From assembly GCF_002307355.1 (NCBI RefSeq), contig NZ_CP017481.1, positions 2,356,001 through 2,420,000 of the forward strand: a DNA stretch of 64,000 bases, read 5' to 3'. Source of the DNA: Pectobacterium polaris. Its GTDB lineage: Bacteria > Pseudomonadota > Gammaproteobacteria > Enterobacterales > Enterobacteriaceae. The position numbers and the translations under genes are program-made. Below are positions 61,670 to 64,000 of the stretch, in pieces (the first letter of the stretch is position 1; each line of letters opens with the position of its first letter). Below the pieces are notes generated by a model. The model did no database searches. It saw nothing but the letters and a program-made list of their open reading frames with translations, and was not told the origin of the DNA.

Positions 61670-63440
61670 CCCTCAACAGTTTTGGCCAACCCTGAAACGC
61701 TTGCTGGCCTATGGTTCCCCCTGGCGAAAACCGCTAATGCAGGGCGTCCTGATGCTGTGGATTGCCGCAATCGCTGAAGTTTCAGGCCCCGTGTTGGTGA
61801 GCTATTTTATTGATGATTTGATAGCAAAAGGCCAGTTCCCGCTGGCGATTGCGGCTGGTCTGGCAATGGCCTATATCCTGCTGCAAATTCTGGCGGCCTC
61901 GCTGCACTATTTTCAGACGCTACTGTTTAACCGGGTCGCGGTCGGTGTCGTTCAGCAATTGCGTATTGATGTGATGGATGCGGCGTTGCGCCAGCCGCTG
62001 AGTACATTTGATACGCAGCCTGTCGGGCAACTGATTTCACGCGTTACCAATGACACCGAAGTGGTCAAAGACCTGTACGTCATGGTGGTGTCGACGGTAT
62101 TACGCAGTGCGGCGCTGGTTGGTGCCATGCTGGTGGCGATGTTCAGTCTGAACTGGCAGATGGCGCTGGTTGCGTTGATGATTTTCCCTGCGGTAGCGAC
62201 GGTTATGGTGCTGTACCATCGCTTTAGTACGCCGACTGTGCGCAAGGTACGAAGCTATCTGGCCGACATCAATGATGGTTTCAACGAAGTGATTAATGGC
62301 ATGGGCGTCATTCAGCAGTTTCGCCAGCAGGCTCGCTTTGGCAAGAAATTGGGCGAAGCCAGCTATGAACATTATGAAGCGCGGATGAAGGCCCTGCGTC
62401 TGGAAGGTTTCCTGCTGAGGCCGTTGCTGAGTCTGTTTGCCGCAATGGTGCTGTGTGGCTTGTTAATCCAATTCGGTTTCAGCTCAATGGGATCGGTTGG
62501 CGTTGGAGTCTTGTACGCGTTTATCAACTATTTGGGCCGTCTGAATGAACCGCTGATTGAACTGACAACCCAGCAGTCCATGTTACAGCAGGCGGTCGTC
62601 GCTGGTGAGCGTATCTTTGAATTGATGGATGGCAAAAAGCAGAGCTACGGCGATGATGATCGTCCTCTGGCAACTGGGCGCGTCGATATTGATGAGGTTT
62701 CTTTCTCGTATGGCACAGAAAAACGTGTGCTACAGAATATTTCTCTGGCGATACCTGAGCGCGGATTCGTCGCGCTGGTCGGACATACCGGCAGTGGGAA
62801 AAGTACGCTAGCCAGTTTGCTTATGGGGTATTACGCGCCGGATGAGGGCGAGATTCGGCTTGATGGCCGCCCGCTGTCGACGCTTTCTCATGCGGTGTTG
62901 CGCCAAAATGTGGCAATGGTGCAACAGGATCCGGTTGTTCTGGCGGAATCCATGTTTGTGAATGTAACGCTGGGGCGTGATATCAGTGAAGAGGCCGTCT
63001 GGCGCGTGCTGGAAGTGGTGCAGCTTGCCGAACTGGTTCGTGCTTTCCCGGAAGGATTGCACACGCGCATTGGTGAGCAGGGGAATAACCTGTCTACCGG
63101 ACAGAAGCAGCTGCTGGCGATTGCGCGGGTACTGGTGCAAACGCCTAAAATCCTGATTCTCGATGAAGCGACGGCGAATATTGACTCGGGTACGGAGCAG
63201 GCGGTGCAAAAGGCGCTGCGCATTATCCGGGAACAAACGACCTTGATTATCATCGCCCATCGGCTTTCCACTATCGTTGAGGCCGACACGATTATGGTGC
63301 TCCATCATGGGCAAACCGTTGAGCGGGGAACGCATGAGCAACTGCTGCAACAGCAGGGGCGCTATTATCAAATGTATCAATTGCAGCTCGCCGGAGAGGA
63401 TCTTGCCGCCACCAGCACGGAGCCTTGCCCTGCGCACTGA
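61662..63440 (+). CDS. mdlB: ABC exporter half-transporter MdlB
   Basis: Partner of MdlA. The ATG at 61662 ([21 protein letters not shown]) gives 592 residues, and the longer frame from 61512 is only mdlA read out of phase. Six spans are followed by an ATPase domain with Walker [10 protein letters not shown], signature [16 protein letters not shown], Walker [13 protein letters not shown] with the catalytic Glu, and H-loop IAHRLS. The second signature residue set is LSTGQ, not LSGGQ. The substrate is unknown. Confidence 0.95.
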   Translation: MNSPQQFWPTLKRLLAYGSPWRKPLMQGVLMLWIAAIAEVSGPVLVSYFIDDLIAKGQFPLAIAAGLAMAYILLQILAASLHYFQTLLFNRVAVGVVQQLRIDVMDAALRQPLSTFDTQPVGQLISRVTNDTEVVKDLYVMVVSTVLRSAALVGAMLVAMFSLNWQMALVALMIFPAVATVMVLYHRFSTPTVRKVRSYLADINDGFNEVINGMGVIQQFRQQARFGKKLGEASYEHYEARMKALRLEGFLLRPLLSLFAAMVLCGLLIQFGFSSMGSVGVGVLYAFINYLGRLNEPLIELTTQQSMLQQAVVAGERIFELMDGKKQSYGDDDRPLATGRVDIDEVSFSYGTEKRVLQNISLAIPERGFVALVGHTGSGKSTLASLLMGYYAPDEGEIRLDGRPLSTLSHAVLRQNVAMVQQDPVVLAESMFVNVTLGRDISEEAVWRVLEVVQLAELVRAFPEGLHTRIGEQGNNLSTGQKQLLAIARVLVQTPKILILDEATANIDSGTEQAVQKALRIIREQTTLIIIAHRLSTIVEADTIMVLHHGQTVERGTHEQLLQQQGRYYQMYQLQLAGEDLAATSTEPCPAH

Positions 63441-63461
63441 GACTTACCTGAGATAGTATCT

Positions 63462-63492
63462 CAGTCTGCACCGCCTTGTGTGGTGCAGACTG
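63462..63492 (+). terminator. Hairpin after mdlB
   Basis: CAGTCTGCACC and GGTGCAGACTG form a perfect 11-bp stem around a 9-base loop, just after mdlB. No T tract follows, so termination is uncertain. A shorter CTGAGATA/TATCTCAG palindrome precedes it. Confidence 0.6.
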
Positions 63493-63571
63493 ACAGTCTA
63501 TTCATGGCTTCGCACCATCAATAAGCATCATGATTCAGGTTTTTCCCCCGCTGCACTGAAAATACTCGCCG

Positions 63572-63588
63572 TGCACTAAATTAGTGCA
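63572..63588 (+). promoter_or_regulatory. NtrC site upstream of glnK
   Basis: TGCACT-AAATT-AGTGCA is a perfect palindrome and fits the NtrC pattern TGCACY-N5-RGTGCA. It lies about 110 bp upstream of the sigma-54 promoter, a usual enhancer distance. A half-site TGCACT occurs at 63552-63557. Confidence 0.85.
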
Positions 63589-63695
63589 ATTCTTGCCCGA
63601 TTCTTCCTGCACTTCTTTCCCACCGGGTTTTCTTTTTGCCCTTTCTTATCGTTAATTGCGTTCTCTTTCCTGATTTGTGCCAGATAAATCATTTA

Positions 63696-63711
63696 TGGCA
63701 CATCCTTTGCT
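63696..63711 (+). promoter_or_regulatory. Sigma-54 promoter of glnK
   Basis: TGGCAC-A-TCCT-TTGCT matches TGGCACR-N4-TTGCW completely, with the invariant GG and GC in place. The glnK ATG is about 90 bp downstream. Confidence 0.95.
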
Positions 63712-63799
63712 TTAGTCATGACGTAGACCTACTTCATAGAGCATGTAATCGAACAAGTGACGGGCGAAAGCCTGAACATAATGGCTAGGGGGAAGATAA

Positions 63800-64000
<201 letters not shown>

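Noticed and set aside
63462..63492. TGCACC...GGTGCA after mdlB as a second NtrC site
   Set aside because: The half-sites are 9 bp apart, not 5, and lie within a longer perfect hairpin right after mdlB, so a transcript-end structure is more likely.

Overview
This window is ordinary chromosomal DNA of a gamma-proteobacterium of the order Enterobacterales, most likely a soft-rot Pectobacterium or close relative. That placement rests on proteins very close to their Escherichia coli counterparts, on E. coli-like gene order (rdgC-mak-sbcCD-phoBR-brnQ-proY, acpH-queA-tgt-yajC-secDF, nrdR-ribD-ribH-nusB-thiL-pgpA, dxs-ispA-xseB/thiI, cyoABCDE, bolA-tig-clpPX-lon-hupB-ppiD, mdlAB-glnK) and on three ERIC elements. 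The genus is inference. I found no prophage, insertion sequence, CRISPR array, tRNA or rRNA gene.

Layout. 1-7 kb: the start of rdgC, a frameshifted fructokinase gene (mak) and the SbcCD nuclease. 7-10.3 kb: phoB-phoR behind overlapping Pho boxes, then an orphan PstS-type phosphate-binding protein. 10.3-15.1 kb: a core-MetE-like methyltransferase behind apparent MetR and MetJ sites, brnQ, and a frameshifted proY. 15.2-18.1 kb (minus strand): a YbdG-type mechanosensitive channel, a 2-Cys peroxiredoxin with an OxyR-like site, and acpH. 18.3-24 kb: queA, tgt, yajC, secD, secF. 24-29 kb: yajI, then nrdR-ribD-ribH-nusB-thiL-pgpA. 29-38 kb: dxs-ispA-xseB divergent from thiI, then yajL-panE, yajQ and yajR. 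38-43 kb: cytochrome bo3 oxidase operon cyoABCDE. 43-46 kb: yajG-ampG and bolA. 46-55.5 kb: the proteostasis block tig, clpP, clpX, lon, hupB, ppiD. 55.5-64 kb: ybaV, fadM, queC, a Cds1-like cysteine desulfhydrase, an orphan membrane protein, decR, mdlA-mdlB and the start of glnK.

How the genes work together. Several local circuits can be read from promoter sequence: PhoB autoregulation at phoB; sigma-32 promoters on clpP and lon; sigma-54 and NtrC sites before glnK; MetR/MetJ control of a methionine synthase-like gene; possible OxyR control of the peroxiredoxin. The cysteine-responsive regulator DecR lies near a probable cysteine-degrading enzyme, which suggests a local cysteine-detoxification module.

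The least explained signal is a pair of 148-bp repeats at 29.03-29.18 kb and 33.99-34.14 kb. They lie in opposite orientation, each between convergent genes and between duplicated terminator-like hairpins. They share a three-helix fold in which base changes are compensated in every helix. Their form and placement resemble the YPAL miniature elements described in Yersinia. Two single-G deletions in G tracts (mak, proY) also need checking, since they could be real pseudogenes, slippage switches or sequencing errors. I saw no convincing new multi-gene system.
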